NCBI GenBank assembly: GCA_002483285.1
Contig: DLHP01000029.1
Location: forward strand, 1 to 64,000
DNA: 64,000 nucleotides
From: Flavobacterium sp. UBA7665
Lineage (GTDB): Bacteria > Bacteroidota > Bacteroidia > Flavobacteriales > Flavobacteriaceae
Direction: 5' to 3'
The notes under the pieces were generated by a model that saw only the letters and a program-made list of their open reading frames with translations, did not search any database and was not told the DNA's origin. A program made the translations under genes and the position numbers. Of this stretch, positions 33,503 through 41,227 are shown in pieces (position 1 is the first letter of the stretch; each line of letters begins with the position of its first letter).

Positions 33503-34339
33503 ATGATCGAGATAGGAAAATACAATACGTTTGAAATATTGCGCACGACCAAAGTCGGGCTTTTTTTGGGTTCTGAAGACGGCAAAGACGAGATTTTGCT
33601 TCCTAATAAATACGTACCCGGAAAGTTTGAGATTGGTGATGAATTGCGAGCCTTTGTGTATCTTGACCACGAGGAACGCCCTGTTGCCACGACACTCGAA
33701 CCCTATGTTTTTCTCAATGAATTTGCACTATTGCGCGTGAACTACATCAATCAGTTTGGTGCGTTTATGGATTGGGGACTCGAGAAAGATCTTTTTGTCC
33801 CGTTCAAGGAACAGGCGCGTCCCATGGAAAAAGGCAAACGTTACCTGGTGTATTTGTACCTCGATGAACAGACCAACCGATTGGTGGCGTCCAGCAAAAC
33901 CAACCAGTTCCTCAACAATGACACGCTTACCGTCGAAGTTGGCGAAGAAGTCGACTTGCTCGTTTCACATATTACAGAACTCGGCATCAATGTCATCATC
34001 AACGGCAAACACAAAGGGTTGATCTACAAAGATGAAGTGTACGATGACACAATACGCACCGGCGACAAAACACGAGGTTATATAAAGACCATTCGCCCCG
34101 ATAACAAAATCGATGTCGCGCTGCAAAAGCAAGGTTATGAAAGTGTCGAACCCAATGCACAAATCATCCTCGACGAACTGAAGGCGAGTCGTGGTTTCCT
34201 TAGGTTGCACGACAACAGCCACCCCGAAGACATCCGGACCGTGCTAAAGATGAGTAAGAAAACCTTCAAGAAAGCCATTGGGCTTTTATTCAAACAGCAG
34301 CTCATCGATATCAAAGATGACGGTATTTACCTGTTGTAG
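33503..34339 (+). CDS. CvfB-like S1 RNA-binding protein
   Basis: A 278-residue cytosolic protein with S1-like OB-fold domains followed by a winged helix. The N-terminal part reads GLFLGSEDGKDEILLPNKYVP, the second S1 unit includes LLRVNYINQFGAFMDWGLEK and DLFVPFKEQ, and a further unit lies near 150-215. The C-terminal winged helix is RGFLRLHDNSHPEDIRTVLK and KTFKKAIGLLFKQQLI. Relatives such as CvfB bind RNA and influence virulence gene expression in Gram-positive bacteria; the role here is unknown. Its own promoter box suggests an independent transcript. Confidence 0.87.
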   Translation: MIEIGKYNTFEILRTTKVGLFLGSEDGKDEILLPNKYVPGKFEIGDELRAFVYLDHEERPVATTLEPYVFLNEFALLRVNYINQFGAFMDWGLEKDLFVPFKEQARPMEKGKRYLVYLYLDEQTNRLVASSKTNQFLNNDTLTVEVGEEVDLLVSHITELGINVIINGKHKGLIYKDEVYDDTIRTGDKTRGYIKTIRPDNKIDVALQKQGYESVEPNAQIILDELKASRGFLRLHDNSHPEDIRTVLKMSKKTFKKAIGLLFKQQLIDIKDDGIYLL

Positions 34340-34386
34340 TTCCTGTTAATTTTATCGAAACATTGTTGAGACACTAAAATTAAACA

Positions 34387-34394
34387 TATATTTG
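34387..34394 (+). promoter_or_regulatory. Promoter for the YgiD-like dioxygenase gene
   Basis: TATATTTG matches TAnnTTTG exactly, and TTG at 34366-34368 gives a -33 element with an 18-bp spacer, close to the usual 19. Transcription would start near 34400, 8-14 nt before the TTG start codons at 34408 and 34414. Confidence 0.65.
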
Positions 34395-34407
34395 TATATA
34401 CAAATGT

Positions 34408-35292
34408 TTGATTTTGGATAGAGCTACTTTCATCAAAACGCTAATAGGAGGAACCGTCATGGCATCATTAGACCCATTTTACCATTGGACCAAAAGTCTG
34501 ACCCAAGAAGATACTGAGCATCCGGTACTGTTTATCGGCCACGGTTCGCCCATGAACGGCATCGAGGACAACGTCTTTTCACAGACTTGGGCACAGTTTG
34601 GGCGTGACATTCCAAAGCCCAAGGCAGTGATTGTGGTGTCGGCGCATTGGCTTACGAGCGGCACGCACATCACGGCGATGGACCATCCAAAAACCATCCA
34701 CGATTTCGGCGGATTCCCACAAGCCTTGTTTGACGTAGCATATCCCGCCAAAGGCAGTCCAGAATTGGCCAAAGCCACCGCTTCATTGGTTCAGTCTACA
34801 AATGTCGGCCTCGACCACGACTGGGGTTTAGACCACGGCACCTGGACGGTCGTCAGGCATATGTATCCCAATGCAGACATTCCCGTTCTGCAACTCAGCA
34901 TCGACTATAATAAACCGGCACAGTATCATTTTGAGTTGGCCGCGCAGCTCAAGACCTTGAGAAAAAAGGGCGTACTCGTGATCGGGAGCGGGAATATGGT
35001 GCACAACCTGCGCATGGTAGCTTGGGATAGATTGCAAGAAGACAACTACGGTTTTGATTGGGCGATCGAAATGAATGCCATTTTCAAGGAAAAAATAGCC
35101 AGTCGCGATTTCAAGTCGCTGATTGACTACGAAAAACTCGGAAGCGCTGCCAAACTGGCCATCCCAACTCCCGATCATTACTATCCATTGATTTACACCT
35201 TGGGTTTGCAGGATGATAAGGATGAAATTGCTTTTTTCAACGACACGCTTGTAGGCGGATCGCTCAATATGACATCGGTAAAATTTGGTTAA
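34408..35292 (+). CDS. ygiD: YgiD-like 4,5-DOPA-extradiol-type dioxygenase
   Basis: A 288 to 294-residue LigB-type non-haem iron enzyme that could cleave catechol rings extradiol-fashion; E. coli YgiD acts on 4,5-DOPA. The metal ligands include the histidine of FIGHGSPMNGIEDN, and later segments such as VSAHWLTSGTHIT, DHDWGLDHGTW and VIGSGNMVHNLRM. The start is unusual: the frame opens with TTG at 34408 or 34414 (MDRATFIKTL), which fits the family N-terminus I recall, and the first ATG is at 34459, preceded by a strong AGGAGG 8 nt upstream. The end abuts the convergent PH-domain gene. Confidence 0.87.
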   Translation: MILDRATFIKTLIGGTVMASLDPFYHWTKSLTQEDTEHPVLFIGHGSPMNGIEDNVFSQTWAQFGRDIPKPKAVIVVSAHWLTSGTHITAMDHPKTIHDFGGFPQALFDVAYPAKGSPELAKATASLVQSTNVGLDHDWGLDHGTWTVVRHMYPNADIPVLQLSIDYNKPAQYHFELAAQLKTLRKKGVLVIGSGNMVHNLRMVAWDRLQEDNYGFDWAIEMNAIFKEKIASRDFKSLIDYEKLGSAAKLAIPTPDHYYPLIYTLGLQDDKDEIAFFNDTLVGGSLNMTSVKFG

Positions 35293-35721
35293 TTAGCTTA
35301 CGATTTCAATCTTCGGGTTGATCTTGAGCAATTCCTGGAGGAAAATATCGCTTTTTTGTGGCGACACATAGACATCATCGTAGTTGTTGTAGGTGATGAT
35401 AAAGCCTTTGGTATCCAATGCCGGTTTCATGGTCACTGGTACAAACATCCCCGAAAAATACTTGACTTTGTTGATTTTGGCGATATCGATGCGCCCTCTA
35501 AACGGGCCTGATCGGTACAATAAAAAATGCTCTTTGATTACATAACGGGTATCCAATAACACCCAAGCCACCATGGCAATCACAACAGAAATCATCCCGA
35601 TGGGCAATAACGTTAAGTGTTGTTCGCGCAAACCCAGATACAAAAGCAGTAGCATGAGCAGCACAATGCTCCAGAGAATCGCAATCGTAAACGTGTTTTT
35701 GGTTGAGAGATAACGTTTCAT
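35293..35721 (-). CDS. Small PH-domain (bPH) membrane protein
   Basis: A 142-residue protein with two N-terminal helices (about 12-30 and 37-57) and a bacterial PH-like domain (YVIKEHFLLYRSGPFRGRID, VTMKPALDTKGFIITYNN, VYVSPQKSDIF) of the YyaB/bPH_6 type. Such domains often sense membranes or act in lipid-linked stress systems. It is the only gene on the minus strand between ygiD and menB and its stop codon abuts ygiD. It resembles the two larger PH proteins at 36.7-38.7 kb in fold only. Confidence 0.8.
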   Translation of the reverse strand: MKRYLSTKNTFTIAILWSIVLLMLLLLYLGLREQHLTLLPIGMISVVIAMVAWVLLDTRYVIKEHFLLYRSGPFRGRIDIAKINKVKYFSGMFVPVTMKPALDTKGFIITYNNYDDVYVSPQKSDIFLQELLKINPKIEIVS

Positions 35722-35817
35722 TTTGGCCTGTGTAAAGTGTCGATAATTAATTGGGATGAATCCTTTTAAAGGATAAAAATTCGTTTATTTTTACGCTAAA
35801 TTAATACAAATTGCGAT

Positions 35818-36654
35818 ATGATTGACTGGAAAACAGCAAAAGATTTTGAAGACATCACTTATAAGAAATGCAACGGCGTAGCGCGTATTGCATTCAATCG
35901 ACCAAAGGTGCGAAACGCATTCAGGCCCAAAACCACCTCCGAACTGTACCAAGCGTTTTACGACGCGCAGGAAGACACCTCGATAGGGGTAGTTTTGCTT
36001 TCGGCCGAAGGACCATCGGCTAAAGACGGCGTGTATTCATTTTGCAGCGGCGGCGACCAAAATGCGCGCGGATACCAAGGTTATGTAGGCGACGATGGCC
36101 AACACCGATTGAATATACTAGAAGTCCAGCGGTTGATTCGTTTTATGCCAAAAGTAGTCATTGCGGTCGTTCCGGGTTGGGCGGTTGGCGGCGGACACAG
36201 CCTGCATGTGGTTTGTGACCTGACGCTCGCGAGTAAAGAACACGCCATCTTCAAACAAACCGATGCCGATGTCACCAGTTTTGACGGCGGTTACGGTTCG
36301 GCTTACCTGGCCAAAATGGTAGGGCAAAAGAAAGCGCGCGAGATTTTCTTCCTCGGACGCAACTATTCGGCACAGGACGCCATGGATATGGGAATGGTCA
36401 ACGCCGTAATCCCACACGATGAGCTCGAAAATACCGCGTATCAATGGGCTCAGGAAATCCTGCAAAAATCACCAACCTCGATAAAAATGCTCAAGTTTGC
36501 CATGAACCTCACCGATGATGGCATGGTAGGACAACAGGTTTTTGCCGGCGAAGCGACGCGTTTGGCCTATATGACCGACGAGGCCAAAGAGGGCAGGAAT
36601 GCTTTTCTCGAAAAACGCAAGCCCGATTTTGGTCAGAACAAATGGATTCCTTAA
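35818..36654 (+). CDS. menB: MenB, 1,4-dihydroxy-2-naphthoyl-CoA synthase
   Basis: A 278-residue cytosolic crotonase-superfamily enzyme that cyclises O-succinylbenzoyl-CoA to dihydroxynaphthoyl-CoA. The family oxyanion-hole blocks are FCSGGDQNARGYQGYVGDDG and VVPGWAVGGGHSLHVVCDLT; MenB-specific residues are in KQTDADVTSFDGGYGSAYLA and the GRNYSAQDAMDMGMVN stretch. The C-terminus ends EKRKPDFGQNKWIP, typical of MenB. It is the second men gene here, after menD. Between them sit esterase, CvfB-like, ygiD and a minus-strand PH gene. PH-domain genes follow 59 bp downstream. Confidence 0.97.
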   Translation: MIDWKTAKDFEDITYKKCNGVARIAFNRPKVRNAFRPKTTSELYQAFYDAQEDTSIGVVLLSAEGPSAKDGVYSFCSGGDQNARGYQGYVGDDGQHRLNILEVQRLIRFMPKVVIAVVPGWAVGGGHSLHVVCDLTLASKEHAIFKQTDADVTSFDGGYGSAYLAKMVGQKKAREIFFLGRNYSAQDAMDMGMVNAVIPHDELENTAYQWAQEILQKSPTSIKMLKFAMNLTDDGMVGQQVFAGEATRLAYMTDEAKEGRNAFLEKRKPDFGQNKWIP

Positions 36655-36713
36655 ATTTCAGGAATTCAAACACAACCGGGCCCATTATGCCTTAGCCAAA
36701 ACACCACCAGCCT

Positions 36714-37229
36714 ATGGAGAACTTTACCAATGAAACGATAGACACGACGCAGCTTCCGAGGTTTGAATACGTGCCTTATACACCCTTGCACTCGGCTTAT
36801 TGGAAAGTGCTACTCATCAATATTGGGGTGTTGATGCTGGTTTGCGCTATCGGTGTTGGCGTGTTCTTTTTCAACGCCCCGGAATGGGCCGGCTATGAAA
36901 CCAAAGTTGTGGGCGGACTGCTGATTTTATTTTCCCTAATACTATTTTTTGCCCGCTTGGGTTTCTCTAAAAAAGGCTTTGCTTTCAGGACCCACGACGT
37001 CCTTTTTAGGCAGGGCATTATTGCAACCAACACCATGGTTATTCCTTACAACAGAATCCAGCACGTGGCTTTGCATGAAGGAATTGTTTCGCGCCTGTTT
37101 GGCTTGGCCAAGATTGAAATCTTTACGGCTGGTGGCAGTGCAAGCGATCTCGAAATTCCGGGAATCAAAAAAGAACATGCCGAGAACATCAAACAGCTGC
37201 TCATGGGTAAAATACAAAAGGAGCTCTGA
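36714..37229 (+). CDS. YdbS-like PH-domain membrane protein
   Basis: A 171-residue membrane protein with two transmembrane helices (about 28-52 and 62-82) followed by a bacterial PH_2-type domain (KKGFAFRTHDVLFRQGII, TMVIPYNRIQHVALHEGIVS, LAKIEIFTAGGS). Its stop TGA overlaps the ATG of the larger YdbT-like gene, a pairing known from Bacillus and other bacteria in which the two proteins form a complex; in B. subtilis they influence resistance to some bacteriocins. The function here is unknown. Confidence 0.85.
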   Translation: MENFTNETIDTTQLPRFEYVPYTPLHSAYWKVLLINIGVLMLVCAIGVGVFFFNAPEWAGYETKVVGGLLILFSLILFFARLGFSKKGFAFRTHDVLFRQGIIATNTMVIPYNRIQHVALHEGIVSRLFGLAKIEIFTAGGSASDLEIPGIKKEHAENIKQLLMGKIQKEL

Positions 37230-38743
37230 TGGAAGGCCTCTTCAAAGAACCACAAAAACAGTCGCCTATTGGTGTTTTGGTAATGTTCCTCGACACCATG
37301 CGGCATTATGCGCGTGCGTTTTGGCCTGTTTTGTTGGTTTGGGTGTTTCGATTTAACGATGTCAGTAAGGTTTGGCTTTACTCGGGAATCGCTGCTCTGT
37401 TTGTTATTGTCGGTGTTGTTGCCTATTTGAAATACATCAATTTTACGTTTTACCTCGACTATGAAAATGAGGAGTTTATCATCAGTGAAGGTATTTTCAA
37501 CAAGTCAAAAACGGCCATCCAACTAGACAAGATCCAGCAGGTCAACATCAACCAATCGTTGTTGCAGAAAATCATCGGCGTGTACGCGCTTGATGTGGAT
37601 ACCGCAGGAAGCAACCATAAGGAAGGAGCGATCAAGGCAATTTCGCACCCGCTGGCTTTAGAACTCAAGGCCAGGCTTTTGGATAACAGCAGAAAACCCC
37701 GAGTTTCGCCGGGCAGCCCAACAGTTGAGGATTTTATTGGCGCAACAGATACAGACGCGCAGCCACCATTCGTTAAGATTGGTTTGCCGAGTTTGGTTAA
37801 GGTAGGCATCACTTCTAATTACATCCGCAGTTTTTCATTGTTGTTGCTGTTTTTCTTTACCCTGTCAGACAACATCCATAAAATAACGGGCCGCGATGTG
37901 TTTCACGATGAAGACATTGAAAACTACGTGGATGGTAAACGCATGCTTCAGGTGTTCCTCTTAGGCGTTTCGTTTTTGTTCGTGGTTGTGCTCGCAATCA
38001 ATCTGGTACGGATTATTTTTAAATACTTCGACTACAAAATTACCAGGCAAAAAGGATCGCTGTTGTTGTCTTTTGGCTTGCTCCATACCAAAAGTACCAT
38101 CCTCAAGCCCGAGAAAGTCCAGATGGTGTCTGTTTCGCGCAACTACTTTCAAAAGAAAATGGACATCCTAAATCTCAAAATTAAGCAGGCCAAAAGCGAT
38201 GAGCACGAAGAACGCAACTCGGCCATCGAAGTGCCCGGTTGCAATGAAACCGAGCGCGATGCCATCCTCAAACTGCTTTTTGGCCGAATTCCCGAAAAAG
38301 GGGTGAAGCTCAAACCCAATTTCCGCAAACTGGTTTTTGCGTTGTTCCTTACGGTGGGTTTGCCGCTCGCAGCGTTTTATACGTTTGGATATTACTATCC
38401 GCAATCGCTATATCCAGCGGGTTATCTGGTTCCGGTTTACGTTTTATTTGTGGGTACAGTACAGTTTTTTAAATTCAGCAACAACCGGCTGTTCATCCAT
38501 GACGATTTTATCATCAAGCAAAGTGGCGCTTGGGATATTTGCCATGAAATCATAGAGCCCAAGCGCATACAAGCCATTACCACCTCACAACTTTTTTGGC
38601 ACAAAAGCCTGGGTATTGGGTCTTTGACGCTACATACCGCAGGCGGAAAAATTGCGTTCCAGCTCGGCGACTTTGAAACCATCAAACAACACGTAAACCT
38701 CTGGCTGTATGAGATAGAAACCTCAGACAGCAACTGGATGTAA
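37229..38743 (+). CDS. YdbT-like PH-domain membrane protein
   Basis: A 504-residue membrane protein with three bacterial PH_2-like domains alternating with pairs of transmembrane helices, as in YdbT: PH segments are near 75-150 (DYENEEFIISEGIFNKSKT, KIQQVNINQSLLQ), 275-340 (DYKITRQKGSLLLSFGLLH) and 425-490 (FIIKQSGAWDICHEIIEPKR). Helices near 20-70, 190-265 and 360-415 frame them. It starts within the stop of the YdbS-like gene, so the two should be made together. It probably acts at the inner membrane, perhaps on lipid-linked stress. The next gene is 22 bp downstream. Confidence 0.85.
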   Translation: MEGLFKEPQKQSPIGVLVMFLDTMRHYARAFWPVLLVWVFRFNDVSKVWLYSGIAALFVIVGVVAYLKYINFTFYLDYENEEFIISEGIFNKSKTAIQLDKIQQVNINQSLLQKIIGVYALDVDTAGSNHKEGAIKAISHPLALELKARLLDNSRKPRVSPGSPTVEDFIGATDTDAQPPFVKIGLPSLVKVGITSNYIRSFSLLLLFFFTLSDNIHKITGRDVFHDEDIENYVDGKRMLQVFLLGVSFLFVVVLAINLVRIIFKYFDYKITRQKGSLLLSFGLLHTKSTILKPEKVQMVSVSRNYFQKKMDILNLKIKQAKSDEHEERNSAIEVPGCNETERDAILKLLFGRIPEKGVKLKPNFRKLVFALFLTVGLPLAAFYTFGYYYPQSLYPAGYLVPVYVLFVGTVQFFKFSNNRLFIHDDFIIKQSGAWDICHEIIEPKRIQAITTSQLFWHKSLGIGSLTLHTAGGKIAFQLGDFETIKQHVNLWLYEIETSDSNWM

Positions 38744-38765
38744 TTTTAAACCATCAAAATAAAAT

Positions 38766-39317
38766 ATGAAAAAACTATTGATCTGCCTTGCCTTGTGTAG
38801 TGTAATGGCTGTAAAGTCCCAGGAAAAACAATCCGCGCCAGACCATAAATTCCAGATTGGGTTAAGGTACAATCCCGATCAGGAAGCCGACCCATTAGGC
38901 CGACGCACTGCGGGTGATATCGGGCTCGGTGTTCGATACAAAATGTTTGGCTGGGGACTTACCAAGTTTAATGCGGGAGTTAATGTGTATCGAATTGCAT
39001 CGATGAACAATGCCAAGCCAAGCCTGCTTCTTAATCCAAATGTTACAGCCGAATTCAGTTTGCTAAGCTCAAAATTACGACCTTATATTTCTGGTGGATA
39101 CGCTTACAAAAAAGTAGAATTTCAAGACATTCCTAATGGCAATGGCACATACTCCACCGCAAACTACACTTTCAACGGCGGAAGTATCAATATTGGCGCA
39201 CGTTATTATTTCAAACACATTTTCGCTGAAGCAGGAATTGAATCATTTATGTTTAAGGGCTATCGACCGCATCTTGAACTCGAATACGGAATGGTTGGTG
39301 TGGGCTTCCATTTTTAA
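38766..39317 (+). CDS. Outer-membrane beta-barrel protein
   Basis: A 183-residue exported protein. The signal peptide (about 1-18, ending AVKSQ) is followed by amphipathic beta-strands with alternating hydrophobic residues (IGLGVRYKMFGWGLTKFNAG, KLRPYISGGYAYKKVEF), a terminal strand EYGMVGVGFHF ending in phenylalanine, and glycine-rich turns. This fits an eight-stranded OmpW/OmpA-like barrel. The role is unknown. It may share a transcript with the two PH-domain genes upstream. Confidence 0.82.
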   Translation: MKKLLICLALCSVMAVKSQEKQSAPDHKFQIGLRYNPDQEADPLGRRTAGDIGLGVRYKMFGWGLTKFNAGVNVYRIASMNNAKPSLLLNPNVTAEFSLLSSKLRPYISGGYAYKKVEFQDIPNGNGTYSTANYTFNGGSINIGARYYFKHIFAEAGIESFMFKGYRPHLELEYGMVGVGFHF

Positions 39318-39363
39318 TAATTAATTATTGATAAATAACAATTAATAATTATGGGGCATGTCG

Positions 39364-39371
39364 TAAATTTG
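39364..39371 (+). promoter_or_regulatory. -7 promoter box upstream of menA
   Basis: TAAATTTG matches TAnnTTTG exactly, 62 bp before the menA ATG at 39434. The leader would include the heptamer array at 39401-39428. No -33 element was seen. Confidence 0.5.
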
Positions 39372-39400
39372 AAAGCAATATTTTACAACAGATTGGCATG

Positions 39401-39428
39401 ATCAATTGTCAACTATCAATTATCAATT
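39401..39428. repeat. Heptamer array, ATCAATT type, in the menA leader
   Basis: Four 7-bp units: ATCAATT (39401-39407), GTCAACT (39408-39414), ATCAATT (39415-39421), ATCAATT (39422-39428). It ends 5 bp before the menA ATG. Confidence 0.8.
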
Positions 39429-39433
39429 AAAAA

Positions 39434-40408
39434 ATGAAACACTGGATAGAAGCCGCGCGTGTACGCACTTTACCACTTTCCGTATCAGGAATCATCTTGG
39501 GCTGTTTTTACGCCATGTCGCAAGCCCGACCCAACTGGAAAATCTTCGCCTTCGCGATGAGCACCACCTTGCTGCTACAGATCCTGTCCAATTTTGCCAA
39601 CGACTACGGCGACGGCGTCAAAGGAACCGATAACGACGACCGCGTCGGGCCCAAACGCGCCATACAAAGCGGCGTGATTTCGCCACAGGCTATGAAACGT
39701 GCCATGATCCTCACTTCAATCCTTACTATGCTATCGGCGGTGACGCTGATTTACTTTTCGTTCAAGAAAACCAATCCGGTGTATTCGCTGTTCTTCCTTA
39801 CGTTGGGCGCTGTGGCGGTTGCCTCGGCCATCCGATATACGGTGGGCAATACCGCTTACGGTTACCGCGGTTACGGCGATGTGTTCGTATTTGTCTTCTT
39901 CGGATTGGTAAGTACACTCGGCGTAAGCTTTATGTACCTCAAGGAAATCGACTCTTTTTTAATCCTTCCGGCGTCAGCAATCGGTTTGCTTAGCGTGGGC
40001 GTGCTCAACCTAAACAACATGCGCGATGAGGCTTCCGACAGGAAAGTCGGCAAAAACACCATCGTCGTCAAAATAGGTGGTGCCAAAGCCAAAGTTTACC
40101 ACTATTTCCTGGTCGTGACGGCAATGATGGCCATGCTGGTGTTTGCGTTCCTCTTCGATTGGTACAAAGACAGCGATCCGGGTTACATTAACTTTGATAT
40201 ATACTTGTTCGTGATTGCTTATGTTCCGCTCATCAAACATTTGCGCGTGGTCTATAACAACAAAGAACCGCGATTGCTCGATCCTGAGCTTAAGAAACTC
40301 GCCATCAGTACCTTTCTCATTTCAGTGCTGTTGTCGCTTTCGCTGATTTACTTCTTTACCGATATCGTGGTCCAGGTCGTCAACGCCACCATTAACCATT
40401 TCAACTAA
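39434..40408 (+). CDS. menA: MenA, 1,4-dihydroxy-2-naphthoate polyprenyltransferase
   Basis: A 324-residue UbiA-superfamily membrane enzyme that attaches the isoprenoid tail to dihydroxynaphthoate. The first aspartate motif is NFANDYGDGVKGTDNDDR, with a second acidic cluster LNNMRDEASDRKVGKNT near 190-205. About nine helices are visible. The N-terminal MKHWIEAARVRTLPLSVSGI is typical of MenA. The ATG at 39434 was chosen; another frame starting at 39406 is unrelated. The UPF0173 gene follows 5 bp downstream. Confidence 0.95.
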   Translation: MKHWIEAARVRTLPLSVSGIILGCFYAMSQARPNWKIFAFAMSTTLLLQILSNFANDYGDGVKGTDNDDRVGPKRAIQSGVISPQAMKRAMILTSILTMLSAVTLIYFSFKKTNPVYSLFFLTLGAVAVASAIRYTVGNTAYGYRGYGDVFVFVFFGLVSTLGVSFMYLKEIDSFLILPASAIGLLSVGVLNLNNMRDEASDRKVGKNTIVVKIGGAKAKVYHYFLVVTAMMAMLVFAFLFDWYKDSDPGYINFDIYLFVIAYVPLIKHLRVVYNNKEPRLLDPELKKLAISTFLISVLLSLSLIYFFTDIVVQVVNATINHFN

Positions 40409-40413
40409 CTGTT

Positions 40414-41094
40414 ATGAAAATTACTTTTTATGGGCACGCCGCGCTCGGAATCGAAATCAGCGGGAAATCCATCCTCGTTGACCCGTTCATTTCTGCCAAC
40501 CCAAAAGCGTCGCACATCAACATCAACGCATTCCGGGTAGATTACATCATGCTCACGCATGCGCACCAGGACCATACACTCGATGTAGAACACATCCTGC
40601 AATTCAATCCCGATGCGGTCATCATCTCCAACGCCGAAATCGCGACCTATTACATGCAGAAAGGTTTCAAGACGCACATGATGAACCACGGCGGCAGCTG
40701 GAAGTTCGACTTCGGCACCGTCAAATACGTGAACGCCATCCACTCGAGCTCGTTCGCCGACGGTACTTACGGCGGCAATCCCGGCGGTTTTGTCATCGAA
40801 GGCGAACACAAAAACATCTATATTTCAGGAGACACAGCGCTCACCATGGACATGAAACTCATCCCCATGCGCACAAAACTCGACCTCGCCATCCTATGTA
40901 TCGGCAGCAATTTCACGATGGATGTAGACGACGCCATCATCGCGTCGGATTTCGTGGAATGTGACAAGGTTTTGGGCTACCATTTCGACACGTTCGGCTA
41001 TATCGAAATCAACCACGAAGAGGCCATTCGCAAGTTTTTCAACAAGGGCAAGGATTTGATGTTGCTTGAAATCGGGCAGAGTATAGAATTGTAA
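40414..41094 (+). CDS. UPF0173-type metal-dependent hydrolase
   Basis: A 226-residue metallo-beta-lactamase superfamily protein. The HxHxDH motif is LTHAHQDHTLDVE, with MNHGGSWKF, and downstream metal ligands in VIEGEHKNIYISGDTALTMD and LGYHFDTFGYIE. It begins ITFYGHAALGIEISGKSILV, the family signature. The substrate is unknown. It lies 5 bp after menA and is probably cotranscribed with it, an arrangement I recall from other flavobacteria; a role in quinone or cofactor metabolism is not shown. Confidence 0.9.
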   Translation: MKITFYGHAALGIEISGKSILVDPFISANPKASHININAFRVDYIMLTHAHQDHTLDVEHILQFNPDAVIISNAEIATYYMQKGFKTHMMNHGGSWKFDFGTVKYVNAIHSSSFADGTYGGNPGGFVIEGEHKNIYISGDTALTMDMKLIPMRTKLDLAILCIGSNFTMDVDDAIIASDFVECDKVLGYHFDTFGYIEINHEEAIRKFFNKGKDLMLLEIGQSIEL

Positions 41095-41107
41095 ATTTGG
41101 GCAGCTT

Positions 41108-41182
41108 ATCCGGCTGTCCGCTTTATCTTTCACGGCCTCCGCTGCGCTGCGGCCGCAAAAGGATGCCGCTTCCATCCGGGCT
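41108..41182. repeat. Dispersed element, copy 1, with structured core
   Basis: A 75-bp element beginning ATCCGGCTGT and ending ATCCGGGCT. Its right flank (41157-41182) is identical to that of the copy at 52331-52401 over 26 bases, while the middle differs. The central segment can pair as CGGCC (41133-41137) with GGCCG (41151-41155), or as CCGC/GCGG. The outer ATCTTT and AAAAGGAT segments can pair, and GGATG with CATCC forms an alternative terminal hairpin. It sits between the UPF0173 and TPR-protein genes. Confidence 0.85.
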
Positions 41183-41227
41183 GCGTCGGTTACCCAATAA
41201 ACACTAAGTTTTCACGTTAAAACCACC

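Noticed and set aside
34445..34451. AGGAGG as proof that the ygiD-like gene starts at 34459
   Set aside because: The residues upstream match the family N-terminus, so the site alone does not decide; kept only as an open question.
39406..39633. 75-residue plus-strand frame starting at 39406
   Set aside because: It overlaps the heptamer array and menA out of frame and shows no family features.
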